From NCBI RefSeq assembly GCF_024166365.1, contig NC_064820.1, positions 84,582,001-84,646,000 of the forward strand: DNA of 64,000 nucleotides. The letters run 5' to 3'. Below are positions 39,401 to 47,584 of this stretch, piece by piece (the stretch's first letter is position 1; the number at the start of each line of letters is the position of its first letter). The stretch is from Elephas maximus indicus (Eukaryota > Chordata > Mammalia > Proboscidea > Elephantidae). Both the position numbers and the translations under genes were made by a program. The notes beneath the pieces are model-generated. The model was not told the DNA's origin. It saw nothing but the letters and a program-made list of their open reading frames with translations, and ran no database searches.

Positions 39401-42400
39401 GCTATATTTGTCAATAGGGGTCCTGTAAACTTGACCAGAAATGTGTAGTTTGTAAAATTTAGTATCTAACTGTTAACCACTACGAATCAACTCGACGGCA
39501 CTGGGTTTTAACTATTGAAAACTAAATAGATATATTCTTAGCTAATAAAAAGAATATGTAGTTCAGTAAGCCCAGTTTTAATTGATTTCTGTGGTGATCC
39601 CATCTTATATTTAGCTGCCTTTTCTAGAGTTGAACTTGAACAAATGTTTGTGTTGATCCCATGTAGGTACTGTATATTTTATAACACCTATTTTCAAGGA
39701 ATTACAAAGTTTTAGTAAAATGTACAGCTAAAACAAACTTGGAAAAGATCTATTTAATATTTGATATCTGAGTAGACAGTTATGTTAGTTTGATACATGA
39801 ATCAAGATATACTTTTTTTTTTTTGGTGATGGCAGTGTGTAAACATGAAACAGTAAAGTGTATAATCAGGCAGGACAGAATTGAAAGTTCTTATGGGAGG
39901 AGTTCTAAGTTCAGATAGAGTGGGGCTAGGTGTTCATTGATCAATCTAGAAAAGCTTAAAGGAGGAAGAGAGAGGACTTAGGAATTGCAGAAAGTTGGGG
40001 AGGGTATAGTGACCATAGGGGACCACTTTGAAGTGGTTTGGAAAAGGAAATGATAATAATGGTAATAAATTGCTCTCACTAGGTAGGAAAAACTTTTAAG
40101 CACATTATATGTATTGTCCATTCAGTTCACATACTAACCATATGAGTTGGCATTATATTAACGCTCATTTTATTAGTGAGGAATATACCAAGGTGAAGTA
40201 ACTTGCCTTAAGATCACAGAATTGTTAAGATAGTTTTGACTGCAAAAATCACACTAACTGATATTTTACTACAATATTAGTATTATTTTATCAGCTACGT
40301 TGCTGGTAGCTCTAAAAAATACCTGACTCATTTGAGATGATTTGAAACGTTGGACATGAAAGAAATATTATTCAATATTGTCAAAGTAAATCTTATACCA
40401 GATTAATTTTGTCTGGTTTGTTTATAGTTGTACTTTCAGTACTTAGCCTAGTGCCACATAGTGGGTATTTGAAAACTGCTTGTTACAAATAAATAATTTT
40501 GAAGCGGAAGGTGAGATTATAGACAGGATTTTAAAAATTACTGAATTAGGTTAAGAAATGGAGTAGAGAAAGTGCTGGAGGAGAGTAGTACTGTAAGGAT
40601 CAGATTACAATAATCTAGATTAAAAATGACCAAGACCTGAATGTAGGTTTAGGCAACGAGGCAAAAAAGGGAGGAGCCTTCATTTATAGAAAGATAAGGA
40701 AAGATTTAAGACTCAGTGAGACATGGGATGTAAGAGACTGTAAAGGTTTGATGGTAATCCTAGAGTTTCTTTTTTAAGATGTTGCAATAACAGTAGCTAA
40801 TGTTTATTGAGTATTTACCAAGTGTCCTGCACTGTAATAAATGAGTCCCATGTATTATCTCATTACCTCATAATCATTATCCTCACAGTCACCCCTATCA
40901 GGCTTAGGATATTTATGTACTTGCAGTACAGCTCAATAGTGGGAAAACTAGTGTTCAAAATCTAGTCTGATTCCAAAACCACATTATTACTTGTTGGACT
41001 GTATCAGCAATGTCCGTTGTGTTATGTAAATTAGATTTTGCAGGAATTTTATAGTGAGGGAAAGGATTCTTAGAAGAAAAATGTATGTCTGCCATGCATA
41101 GTTTAGGATTAGAGCGTCTAGATACAAATACCTGGAAAATCAGCTATTGTACTGAAGCAAGATGGTAGGCATGTAGATTTGTGATTTAGTATTAACAGAA
41201 ACTAGTTTACTGTGCCAAATTATATCAGCCAGGATGCTGATGTTTGAAAAAAAGATTTTGAATCTTTTGGATGCCTTAGTTATCACTATAACCTGTGATT
41301 TAGGTGACATCCTCACCTGCTGTTTTCATTACATAGTGCAGTTGTCAAGTGCATTGTTTCATGGCAGTTACTTTCAGAACTTTGGCTATAGGGAGCACAG
41401 CCAAGAATGTAGTCATGGTAATGAACTAGGTGTTGTGCAAAAGAATTCTGGCAGCTGTTAAAAATGTTGTAGGATTTCTTCTTAACTTTGAGGTATTCAA
41501 TTAAAAATCCTCTCTTAAAAGACAAAGAGCTGAGTGCTTCTTATGGGATGCTTAAGTATATGGTGTAAAAGTTGCAGAAGTTTTATGTGGGCATTTAAAA
41601 ATTACTAAGAATTGTTTACATACTTCACTCACAGCTTTTCTCTAAATCTTATTGCTGAACATTCTAAAATTAAAGCTAGGTTTCTAGAACGGTACCTGGG
41701 AGGAGAAAACTAACAAAATAGGGAAAACGGATCAGGTGGCCAGGAGAATCTAGAAAATATAATCAGAATGTAATCATTTTGTATTATAACTAAACAAAAG
41801 AAAAATTTAAGCCCTAAATATCTTGCAGACTCAGAATACTGGAGAGTCTAGGAACCTTAAAAGGTACCTATTAGAATCCCCTTTATTCCCTTGCAACAAC
41901 AATGTTGTTAGGTGCCATCGAGTCGGTTCCCACTCATAGTGACAATAAATCTCTTAAAAAGTTAATGTCATTAAAAATAAACAAAAGCAAAGGTAACTTC
42001 CAGATTTAGATCAAATACAATGCATCTTTATGTGTGCTGCATCTAGTTTCAAATATAAAAATAAGGCACATGAGGGCACAGTTTTGGATACTTAACTAGA
42101 CAAAACCAAACACCACACGGGATTGGTTTACTTAGTTTGAAGGATTAGGACCTTAGTTTCAAGGGCCAGCTAGGTCAGTTGGAGCCATATAGTCCATTAA
42201 GACAGTGTTCTACACCCAGGTTTGGTGAGTAGCATCTGCGGTGTTAAAGCTTGCAAGCAGCCATCTAAGATATAACTATTGGGCTCTACTCATCTGGAGG
42301 AAAAGAGAAAGAAGGAAATCAAAGACTCAAAGAAGAAACTAGTCTGCAGAACTAATATTCTACACAAACAATGGCCTCACCTAACTTGAGACTGGAAGAA

Positions 42401-45400
42401 CTAGACGGTACCCAGCTACCACCACCTACCATTCCCACCAAGGACTCAATAAGTGGTCCTGGATAGAATGGGAGACAAATGTAGAACAAAACTCAAATTC
42501 CTAAAAAAAAAAAAAAAAAAAAGTCAGGCTTACTGGACTGGTAGAGACTAGATGAATCCCTGAGATTACTGTCCTGGGATACCCTTTAAAGTGGGAAGTT
42601 AAACCACTTCCAGAGGTCACCTTCAGCTAAGCGACAGATCGGCCCACAAAATAATGTCAGCCGTGAGTACTGTACTTGTCTAAATAATAATCTGGATGAA
42701 ACCAAAGGGTAAACATTTCCCCTAGAACAGTCATGAGAAGGTAAGGTGGGACAAGGAAGCTAGATTAAGGGAAACAGAGCAACCAGAATGGAAATGAGAA
42801 TGCTGATATAGTGTGAAAAACTATAACCAATGTCACCGAACAATATGTATAGGAATTGGTTAAATGAAAACCTAATTTGCTATGTAAACTTTCACCAAAA
42901 ACAGAATAAAGTATTAAAAACAAATATAATGGGTGAACCTAAATTATAATCTTGATTGGGATAGGGGAGCCATAAAAGCATTTGAATTGTTGTTAATTTT
43001 TTAGATGCTGTTGGGGCTATAAAAGATAATGGCTTTATTCTTAGGAGATATGTGCAAAGGATATAGGAATGAAGTTTTATGATGTCCACATCTTCTCACG
43101 TGATTCAGTTCAAACACTCACATACATCAAAACACAAAAGCAGTTCTATTCTGTCCAGTAGGGTTGCTCTGAGTCAGAATTGACTTGACAGCACACAGCA
43201 ACAGAAGGGGGTTGTGATGCTGAGGTTTGAAGCAAGTTTCAGTATTACACATAAGAATATCAGGGTAGGCCTTATTACTGATAAAATAAAAATAATAAAA
43301 GGACAAATTATGGAAATAGTTAACATGATTTTTTTTTCCTTATAGCTGGGACAGTCAGATGATTTCAGTTCATGAAGCCAAAGCCATTCCGAGGCCTGAT
43401 GGTATTGAATGGAGAAATAAATACATCTGTATAGAAGGTAGCGTTCTCGAGACCATTCTCTATTTACCCTTCCATTATCATCATAGTCCTGTGAGAATTC
43501 CTTGATTAATTTCAGTTAAAAGTGATACATTTATGATCATGAAGTTTTTATTTATTTATTTTTTTATAATTTAAAATTCTTTAGTTGTGAGAAAAAAAAT
43601 ACGAATTTGGGCATTTAATCTTTCTAGTTGGTAAGATTTGAGCAGTCTATGTATCTCATACATATGGTTGATTTAAACTTAATTTCATGACTTACAGATG
43701 GAAGAAAACATACCCATTCATAATCTTCATTAATTATTCTTATGTTGAAATAAAATGAGTTCTTTTATACTTAAAATATTGATATGTATTGCAAGGACTT
43801 GATTTTACCTTAAAAATTAATTGATCTGAAGATACTGTATTTTCTAAAATTAATTTGAATGTTGATGAATATTTCTTTGAGACTTTTTCTTTGAGTCATT
43901 GGAAAGCCTATTTAAAACTGATGCAAGAGACAGTATTTAAAATTGTTCTCAGAGATGCCAATTTAAAGAAAGACCTTTGTAAATCTTAAGGTAAGAAAAA
44001 GTAAAGGGTTGAAAATCAGCATTTGTAGAAAACGTCAGATTTAGAATATTTTAATCTTGGATTATATACAGCATCTCCTCCAAAGTTTATGAATAATTAA
44101 ATCTCCTGCTTTGGTGTTTGGTTTGCTAAATTGCACAGTGGGTGTATATTATTTTAGTTACTTTTTTTTTTTTTAATATTAAATGCTGACTTGTATGATG
44201 CATGATATAATCTGATACAATTTGGCATATAGTCTTATTTTATGAAAAATAACAGTACTGTGACAGTAAACTTATTTTTTAAACAGCCTTTGTAAACAAA
44301 AGCAGTGTTTTAATTTCTGGGCCTGCTTAGAGTATATGGCATATGTAAGGTTAACCTCTCCCTCAGGTTTGCTATACTTTTTTTTTTTTTTTTCCAGATT
44401 CTTTCCCCACAGTTAACTTTCCTCTTTCAAGCAACTTTTGTCTTTCTCTTCAGTTCTTCCCCTTTTAGCCTTTAGACATATATAGATCTTCTCATTCTTG
44501 AGAAATAGTCTTCATTCGACCCTACTAAAAAACAAAAACAAAAAAAAACCACTGCCGTCGAGTTGCCTACTAACTCCTCTAAATACTGTACTATTTTTCC
44601 CCCTCTTCATTGCCCAAACTCTTAAACTCCAGTAATTTTTACGTACTGCTGTCATTATTTCAGCCTTCCCACCTCACTCCTTATGCCTTTTGTATTCCTC
44701 CTTTTCTCACTATTACCTTCTGTTTCCTTCTTCTTGTTTCTTCCTTTCCGTCTTTCTATGTAGGGACTCCTCTCTGATCTTGGGGGTGAGGAGTGAGTAG
44801 TGCGGAGGTGTAGATGTGGAAGGTGGGGTATGTTGGGCACACACACACACAGACCCCTCTCTTGTCTTCTTGTTTTCTCTCTTTGCTGTTTTGTTTTTTC
44901 TCTTCTTTCACTGCCAGATTTCTCACATAAGTTACTACTCTATCTTTTTCTGAGCCATTCACTCATACCCTGACTCTGTGCACCGTCTTCCATCCTTACC
45001 AGTATTGAACCTTTACTTTCAAAGGTTAGTGTTGGTCTTCTGCCACATTGTTGATCTTTTTGGTTTCATTGGTCTTTATCTTTCTGTGATATTTGATGTT
45101 GGCTATCCCTATTGGATATAATACTTTATTCTTTTTGATAACTCTTTATTCTTTATTTTTATTTCCACAAGGGTAGGTCCTTGACCCTCGGTTAGTCTCT
45201 GTAATTCTTCGAAAGTCTTAATTCACTTGATTTAGACTTAATATACCTATGCTATTTGAACTTTCCTTTTTAGTTATCCTCTCACTTGAATCCTAACTAC
45301 CTTATTAGACATTTCATAGCTCTATTAAACTCTTTTCTGTATGCATAAATCTGATAAGGTATTAGGCCAAACCATATGAAATTGCTGTTTTGTAAGTCAA

Positions 45401-46919
45401 AAACTGTCAAACCTCAATAATTTCTTGTAGTTTAACTTAATAAGGAAACTTAAGTTCTCATTTCAATAATTTCTCTATGTGCATTTAACATTACAGAACC
45501 TTTTGATGGAAAGAATACAGCCAGAGCTGTGCATGAAAAGCAGAAGTTTGACATGATCAAGGATCAATTTTTGAAGGTAAACAATGCATCAGATTAACTC
45601 TAGGAATACTTTTCTTAGGTGTTTAAAATGAAGAGTAAGTAAAAACTTGGTCTATGGTGTGCTTTAAAAATGAACATGTATAATAGGACAAAATAGTCCT
45701 GGTTCCTATGTTGTGAGCCACTAATATAACACGGTGGGGAATTTATTACTTGAATTTGGATACACTTTTTCTTCAGAGAGATCTGGCTCTGTTTTTGTTG
45801 CCATAGCTTTTACTTCTCATGGAAATAAGTATCTTTATAGTGAGCTTAAACTCCAAAAAGGAGTAAATAAAACTTAATAGATTCCTTTCCCTCCTTAAAA
45901 CATTGGGGAACTTACTATAACTTCAAAAGAAATCTCTTATTTATTCCACACATTTTCTTCTGCATACTCCATTTTAACAAGGTACTAGAGTACTGTTTTT
46001 TCTTTATTTGTATTTTGAAAAGTTAAAACAGTATGTGTGTATGTATACGCATTATATATATATAAACTGAAGGTTATTCCTTAGGTCTGTAGTCCACAGT
46101 AAGAATTTATTCATCAGTGGTTTCGCCAAAAGTGGCCTCTGTCTCTATCAGCGTGGAAATACATTGATAGAAATATGTAGTATGAGACATAGGAAGGAAA
46201 GCTTCATAGAATAAAAAGATCAGAGAGTTGTAAAGATATCAGATTATTTTTAAAAGGACAAAAGATAATTTTAGAGGCTTATTTGTTCATTACTTAGACA
46301 CACGTAGAATTTTATTTGATGAAAATTAAAAATGCAAGTGTATTATATTACGTGCCATCCTTCAGTTAGGCCCTCGGTTTGTCAAATGCAGAATTCTTTT
46401 CACTTTAAAACAATTATCTAAGAGGGAATATTTTGTCTATACGATTAAATTTGAGAACTCCAAAATAACATTGGTATATTACTGTTCTTATTGATGGGTG
46501 AGCTTTTATTTAGGATTGTCTAACTGTAAAACTGGTACTTTTAGTTGAACAACTGAAGTGAGAACAGAGTACAAAGATTTGCAGCCACCAGGTAGCGAGT
46601 CAGATTTTTAGCTTGAAAACAAGAATTCCAGTTTCTTTCTTTTTTTTGTAAATTCTGTTTATTCAAAAGTGCTTTTATTATAGGTTCACGTTCTCCATAA
46701 ATATTTTTTAATTGAAAAAATTAGTAAAAACCCAAAATTTTACCTCCTAGATAGAACTACTAGTAACATTCTGCTAGCTCTCCTTTCAGTCTTTTGTTCT
46801 GCATGTATTTTAGGTTTTAAGAATGATTTTTCTTTCTCTCCCAGTCATGGCAAAGATTGAAAAACAAGAGAGATTTGAACAGTATACTACCTTTAAGAGC
46901 TGCTATCCTGAAAAGATAA
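6347..46919 (+). CDS. TENT2: TENT2 (GLD2/PAPD4) poly(A) RNA polymerase, 14 coding exons
   Basis: Cytoplasmic non-canonical poly(A) polymerase that adds A residues to mRNA and microRNA 3' ends; it lacks its own RNA-binding domain and is recruited by partners such as CPEB. Joining 6347-6486, 6690-6779, 8380-8617, 18891-19005, 19097-19188, 20529-20607, 22335-22404, 25758-25834, 26197-26325, 34619-34662, 39201-39337, 43346-43437, 45497-45576 and 46845-46919 gives 1458 nt, 485 residues plus stop, against 484 in human as I recall it. Every junction keeps phase and has AG/GT borders. Residues 1-156 are a low-complexity N-terminal region. The nucleotidyltransferase core carries [15 protein letters not shown], with catalytic Asp 214 and 216, and a third Asp at 280 in VEFDLN. 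The PAP-associated domain includes [14 protein letters not shown] at about 387-400. The reading is intact and looks functional. Confidence 0.97.
6690..6779 (+). CDS. TENT2: TENT2 coding exon 2
   Basis: Ninety nt between AG at 6688 and GTAAGT at 6780. Encodes residues about 47-77 ([14 protein letters not shown] then SPLFRGRK), part of the disordered N-terminal region. Length is a multiple of three, so skipping it would keep the frame. Confidence 0.93.
7390..7600 (-). mobile_element. MIR SINE (reverse)
   Basis: Pattern of MIR in reverse: 'attattgaacatgt', 'ggaggttatccctct', 'gctgggattttaatccaggc', 'ccatgctt'. Confidence 0.65.
7780..7935 (-). mobile_element. AfroSINE, long subfamily, diverged
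   Basis: Reverse copy containing the long-subfamily segment (gtaatctttataggagca, tctttctcccgtggagcc) and the 'aaccttttggtta' tRNA-like part; its 5' end is truncated. Confidence 0.8.
8380..8617 (+). CDS. TENT2: TENT2 coding exon 3
   Basis: 238 nt, the longest coding exon. Encodes residues about 77-156, including [18 protein letters not shown], a basic stretch, then [17 protein letters not shown] and [14 protein letters not shown]. Acceptor TTTTCAG, donor GTAATA. Ends on a codon boundary. Confidence 0.95.
9446..9743. mobile_element. Candidate mariner-type MITE
   Basis: TA on both sides, with imperfect inverted ends (CCTCACTTATTGAC against the complement of GTCGATAAGTGATGG). 298 bp, no coding content. 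Adjacent to the L1M fragment. Confidence 0.5.
9744..10990 (-). mobile_element. L1M 3' fragment (reverse)
   Basis: Order of phrases typical of old L1 3' ends read antisense: 'gaacaactatcaccac', 'ttcacttagtgta', 'tgctgggtcatatgg', 'attgctgggt', 'ttgttgaaaagactgttcc' at the right end. No intact frame. Confidence 0.8.
11885..12030 (-). mobile_element. AfroSINE, short subfamily
   Basis: Reverse copy from 'ataacccgtggctgtcgag' to 'cactgcgccatcagggct', with a small internal deletion around 'gaactgccaaaggagtg'. Confidence 0.88.
12885..14300 (+). mobile_element. Ancient mammalian interspersed repeat (family not named)
   Basis: A series of phrases in fixed order that I recognise from a widespread old repeat: 'agcaaatatttgtgaatg', 'gagcatgtatgaaggccc', 'catgcagcattttgtaagcc', 'gattgtaggg'-like, 'ggtggcatcattcactgaga'. 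Interrupted by a hAT MITE at about 13,640-13,857. I cannot assign LINE or LTR class from sequence alone. Confidence 0.45.
13638..13857. mobile_element. hAT-Charlie-type MITE nested in the old repeat
   Basis: Ends resemble hAT termini (tcagccttgacacag ... tcagttgagaactcctga). Flanks show an approximate 8-bp duplication (GTTAGATT and ATTAGATC), and the host repeat resumes immediately after. Confidence 0.6.
14711..14987. mobile_element. Tc1/mariner-Tigger-type MITE, copy B
   Basis: TA duplications at 14709-14710 and 14988-14989, and internal match along its length to 5919-6224 (aatttgctgatgtta, atgatttactgt, agcaggc). Confidence 0.85.
15164..15304 (-). mobile_element. AfroSINE, short subfamily
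   Basis: Reverse copy from an A-run through 'ggacagagtagaactgcc' to 'ctaccagggct'. Possible duplication CTCCCTAA on both sides. Confidence 0.9.
15709..15869 (+). mobile_element. AfroSINE with RTE-type tail
   Basis: Sense short-subfamily copy that ends 'gacacctaacaacaac', the exact kind of 3' end found on the RTE LINEs here, instead of the usual 'gggtttggttt' end. Confidence 0.9.
17281..17446 (-). mobile_element. AfroSINE, short subfamily
   Basis: Reverse copy flanked by an imperfect 11-bp duplication (GAGACTCCAAT at 17270-17280, GAAACTCCAAT at 17449-17459). It has a local repeat 'agctctccatagctt' in the tRNA-like part. Confidence 0.9.
17587..17722. repeat. 68-bp perfect-register tandem duplication
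   Basis: 17587-17654 and 17655-17722 are identical except for one base (acgcg versus acgtg, a CpG-type change). Not a simple repeat and not part of a recognised element. Confidence 0.97.
17818..17987 (+). mobile_element. AfroSINE, short subfamily
   Basis: Sense copy close to consensus ('aaaccctggtggcgtagtgg' start). Flanked by GGAGCAGGTAT (17807-17817) and GGAACAGGTAT (17988-17998). Confidence 0.93.
18435..18615. mobile_element. hAT-type MITE fragment
   Basis: Contains 'gggcaaactttctgtaaagg' and 'agatagtaaatattttaga' at the left and 'cttgctgaccc' at the right, as in a common mammalian hAT MITE. Confidence 0.65.
18891..19005 (+). CDS. TENT2: TENT2 coding exon 4
   Basis: Encodes [15 protein letters not shown] and [17 protein letters not shown], a helical segment leading into the catalytic core. 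Donor GTATGT at 19006. The acceptor is unusual: the T-run ends about 15 nt upstream, and the bases just before AG are purine-rich (GGCGGTGGGTTCAAG). Preceded by a 10.3 kb intron. Confidence 0.93.
19097..19188 (+). CDS. TENT2: TENT2 coding exon 5 (catalytic DxD exon)
   Basis: Separated from exon 4 by a 91-nt intron, the shortest in the gene. Encodes [21 protein letters not shown] and on to LCLVVKEEP. The G-S helix-turn plus DGD is the signature of the DNA polymerase beta superfamily; Asp 214 and 216 bind the metal ions for catalysis. Both are intact. Confidence 0.97.
19189..22334 (+). other. TENT2 introns 5-6
   Basis: AT-rich. Weak traces of old repeats near 20,770-20,960, 21,240-21,360 and 21,450-21,600 (motifs like 'tttattgag' and 'ttagagatcatc'). 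No recent insertion recognised; otherwise nothing supported. Confidence 0.5.
20529..20607 (+). CDS. TENT2: TENT2 coding exon 6, with tandem acceptors
   Basis: Encodes [20 protein letters not shown] and HFCTRL. The upstream acceptor AG is at 20527-20528. A second AG at 20539-20540 is preceded by seven T's and would start the exon 12 nt later, removing only CFFQ in frame. Donor GTAAGT at 20608. Confidence 0.94.
22335..22404 (+). CDS. TENT2: TENT2 coding exon 7
   Basis: Encodes (S)[22 protein letters not shown]. Acceptor TTTTAG, donor GTAAGT at 22405. The split last codon reads AA|T (Asn 275), where I recall Ser in human, a single-base difference next to the third catalytic Asp region. Confidence 0.94.
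23204..23366 (+). mobile_element. AfroSINE cluster, member 1 (short)
   Basis: Sense copy 'ggagccctggttgtgcagtg' to 'ggcaacgagtttggtt'. Confidence 0.9.
23457..23680 (+). mobile_element. AfroSINE cluster, member 2 (long)
   Basis: Sense copy with the long-subfamily 'cagcttccataaagattaca' segment and a long T-rich tail. Confidence 0.9.
23691..23892 (+). mobile_element. AfroSINE cluster, member 3 (long)
   Basis: Sense copy starting 'ggagctgtggtggcacagtg', long subfamily, ending 'cgatgacaatgc'. Confidence 0.9.
24541..24612. repeat. TATA-rich low-complexity run
   Basis: About 70 bp of almost pure A/T with TATATA steps, next to a reverse AfroSINE. Confidence 0.8.
24622..24776 (-). mobile_element. 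AfroSINE, short subfamily
   Basis: Reverse copy 'aaaaacaaacagacctgttg' to 'gccaccaggactcc'. A small deletion replaces the 'gggtttccaaggagc' part. Confidence 0.9.
25030..25190 (+). mobile_element. AfroSINE, short subfamily, young-looking
   Basis: Near-consensus sense copy flanked by an exact 14-bp match TTTTGCTTTCAAAG (25016-25029 and 25191-25204). Confidence 0.94.
25758..25834 (+). CDS. TENT2: TENT2 coding exon 8 (third catalytic Asp)
   Basis: Encodes [20 protein letters not shown] and RTYAY. Asp 280 in EFDLN is the third acidic active-site residue of the family and is present. Acceptor AATAG, donor GTAAGT at 25835. Confidence 0.95.
26197..26325 (+). CDS. TENT2: TENT2 coding exon 9
   Basis: Encodes [20 protein letters not shown] then [14 protein letters not shown], the central helices shared with other terminal nucleotidyltransferases (KKWA and SSYS motifs). 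Acceptor TTTCAG, donor GTAAGT at 26326. Confidence 0.96.
28899..29098 (+). mobile_element. AfroSINE, long subfamily
   Basis: Sense copy 'aaggagcccttggtgtacag' to 'caatgggttt'; flanks CACATTGATA and GACACTGATA suggest a decayed target duplication. Confidence 0.88.
29106..29310 (+). mobile_element. AfroSINE, long subfamily
   Basis: Second sense long copy, 7 bp after the previous one, ending 'actgggttttaacaacaac', another RTE-like end. A short deletion in the A-box region (ggtggcgctagactgctaac). Confidence 0.88.
29970..30490 (+). mobile_element. L1M 3' fragment (sense)
   Basis: Phrases of old L1 3' ends in order: 'cacttctggtgagagtat', 'tttaggaatttatcctcagg', 'gggaatggttaaatta', 'gaaaatacgcatgataaac', 'ggacagtggttttt'. 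Confidence 0.75.
31234..31578. mobile_element. Tigger7/MER44-like MITE
   Basis: Starts CAGCAGTTCCCCTTTAACCA after a TA and ends GATAAGGGGGGACCACTG. Internal 'gatgcctgaaac' and 'cagtaagagattaacaac' match the Tigger7 group as I know it. Confidence 0.8.
31612..31783 (-). mobile_element. AfroSINE, short subfamily
   Basis: Reverse copy flanked by AGGAAGGAAAT (31601-31611) and AGAAAGGAAAT (31784-31794). Confidence 0.93.
31850..31960 (+). mobile_element. MIR SINE core (sense)
   Basis: 'ttccagctctgccaca', 'caagtcattgtacctctg', 'gtctcatctgtaacatg' follow MIR order. Confidence 0.6.
32124..32288 (+). mobile_element. AfroSINE, short subfamily
   Basis: Sense copy with an exact 11-bp duplication ACTTATGCTTG (32113-32123 and 32289-32299) and a long T tail. 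Confidence 0.94.
34619..34662 (+). CDS. TENT2: TENT2 coding exon 10 (44 nt)
   Basis: Very short exon encoding [15 protein letters not shown], isolated between 8.3 and 4.5 kb introns. Acceptor TTTTATAG, donor GTAAGT at 34663. Skipping it would shift the frame. Confidence 0.94.
37298..37467 (+). mobile_element. AfroSINE, short subfamily
   Basis: Sense copy 'ggagccctggtggcacggtg' to 'caacaggtttggtctttt'. Confidence 0.92.
37508..37806 (-). mobile_element. RTE LINE, 3' end only
   Basis: Reverse copy from 'gttgccaggtgccatcaagt' to 'aaggagcgttctggatgtac': about 300 bp of the RTE 3' end, 5'-truncated. Confidence 0.88.
38707..39029 (+). mobile_element. Short RTE-derived element (5' part fused to 3' tail)
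   Basis: Flanked by an exact 14-bp duplication TCTGGCCTACTCCA (38693-38706 and 39030-39043). The right end is the RTE 3' tail (catagggtcgccacgag ... ctaacaacaacaac). The left part, starting ccacctgcctgtcaat, looks like the RTE 5' leader. No coding frame. Confidence 0.8.
39201..39337 (+). CDS. TENT2: TENT2 coding exon 11 (PAP-associated domain)
   Basis: Encodes residues 359-404: [18 protein letters not shown], then [32 protein letters not shown] is the hallmark of the PAP-associated (nucleotide recognition) domain. Acceptor TTTTTGATAG, donor GTAAGT. Confidence 0.96.
39475..39508 (+). mobile_element. 34-bp AfroSINE tail insertion
   Basis: Only 'cgaatcaactcgacggcact' and neighbouring bases of the SINE 3' end, flanked by TAACTGTT (39467-39474) and TAACTATT (39509-39516). 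Confidence 0.7.
40075..40260 (-). mobile_element. MIR SINE (reverse)
   Basis: 'aagcacattatatgta', 'tcattttattagtgagga', 'gtaacttgccttaagatcac' follow reverse MIR order. Confidence 0.6.
40790..40990 (-). mobile_element. MIR SINE (reverse)
   Basis: 'cagtagctaatgtttattga', 'catgtattatctcatta', 'atcctcacagtcaccc' match reverse MIR well. Confidence 0.75.
41897..41943 (-). mobile_element. RTE/AfroSINE tail fragment
   Basis: 'gttgttaggtgccatcgagt' then 'cggttcccactcatagtgac': only the last 40-odd bases of an RTE 3' end. Confidence 0.75.
42060..42910 (+). mobile_element. L1 3'UTR fragment (sense), afrotherian type
   Basis: Contains 'aaagcttgcaagcagccatc', shared in reverse with 50,510-50,535, and ends 'aatttgctatgtaaactttc' then 'accaaaaacagaataaa', matching the reverse end at 49,880-49,930. 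An internal A-run of about 20 lies at 42,505. Confidence 0.8.
43139..43205 (+). mobile_element. AfroSINE 3' fragment
   Basis: 'gcagttctattctgtccagt' to 'gacttgacagcacacagcaa': 5'-truncated sense copy. Confidence 0.8.
43346..43437 (+). CDS. TENT2: TENT2 coding exon 12
   Basis: Encodes [19 protein letters not shown] and [11 protein letters not shown]. Acceptor preceded by a strong T/C tract (TTTTTTTTCCTTATAG), donor GTAGCG at 43438, weaker than the GTAAGT of most other introns here. Confidence 0.95.
44529..44565 (-). mobile_element. 37-bp AfroSINE tail insertion
   Basis: A-rich run plus 'ccactgccgtcgagttg', flanked by an exact 8-bp duplication CCTACTAA (44521-44528, 44566-44573). Confidence 0.75.
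44838..44851. repeat. Short AC run
   Basis: (AC)n of about 7 units within a C/T-rich tract. Confidence 0.8.
45497..45576 (+). CDS. TENT2: TENT2 coding exon 13
   Basis: Encodes [17 protein letters not shown] and DMIKDQFLK. The PFD..N.A..V motif is typical of the C-terminal part of the nucleotide recognition domain in this family. Acceptor CATTACAG, donor GTAAAC. Confidence 0.95.
46845..46919 (+). CDS. TENT2: TENT2 last coding exon and stop
   Basis: Encodes [19 protein letters not shown] and AILKR, then TAA at 46917-46919. Acceptor TTTCTCTCCCAG. The exon continues without a break into the 3'UTR. Confidence 0.95.
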   Translation, partial: SWQRLKNKRDLNSILPLRAAILKR

Positions 46920-47578
46920 CTGGCCTCTGTTTCTTAAATTCTTCTGAGAAGTAAAGAACAATAGTAACACAATACATTTTGTTTACCTCTATCATGGCTT
47001 CTTTTAAATTGTTCTTGTTTTCATGTTTTATTTTTAAAAGGACATACTTACATAAAGATTATATATTTTATTATGACATTTCTTAATAAACTTTGATTTA
47101 AAAATGTATTTTTGAAAATGTTTACATTTATGATTGGTAATGTTATGACATGAGTTATTCGGAGATCAGATAAAATGTTTTGGAGGTAATTACCTGAACA
47201 AATAAAAGGTTTTTGATGTAACTTCAGTTAGTTGTACCACATGCTAACACTTAAGAGATTAGTGGAATTTTAGAAAAGGTCTGATTCATACATGCGTAAA
47301 ATGTAACCTAAAGGAAATAATTTGTTGTCTGAGTCCATTCTAGTAAAGTGAAGATTCAAGTCAGTTATTCAGTTACTTGAAGCAAAAGAAATCTTTTATT
47401 TCAGTTCACATTTCTGTGAAATCACTGCGGAAGCATGAAATATGGACAACTGCCTTGAGTCTTCACTTGACTCACTGGGATAGACTGAGGCTTTGGTGTG
47501 TGTCTCTGTTAGCATTTCATTCATACCTCATAGGCTTTTGATATACTCTTGAGATTGTTTTCAATTTTGTGTTGAAAC

Positions 47579-47584
47579 AATAAA
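47579..47584 (+). terminator. Proximal TENT2 poly(A) signal
   Basis: AATAAA in a local ATTTTGTGTTGAAAC context, followed by ACATTTTGCACTG. It would give a 3'UTR about 690 nt shorter, without the Pumilio-type site. Confidence 0.5.

Larger units (their letters stand above)
39338..43345 (+). other. TENT2 intron 11
   Basis: Contains a 34-bp AfroSINE tail insertion (39475-39508), MIR-like pieces (40075-40260, 40790-40990), an RTE tail (41897-41943), an L1 3'UTR (42060-42910) and an AfroSINE 3' piece (43139-43205). The remainder is unrecognised. Confidence 0.65.
43438..46844 (+). other. TENT2 introns 12-13
   Basis: Only a 37-bp AfroSINE tail (44529-44565), a short AC run (44838-44851), a TA-rich run (46,050-46,065) and an L1M-like piece at about 46,650-46,800 are recognisable. 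A C/T-rich stretch at 44,640-44,900 gives chance open frames. Confidence 0.6.

Noticed and set aside
44640..44962. Basic open frames on the minus strand (about 63-68 residues, Lys/Glu-rich)
   Set aside because: Produced by a C/T-rich low-complexity intron tract; no homology recognised.
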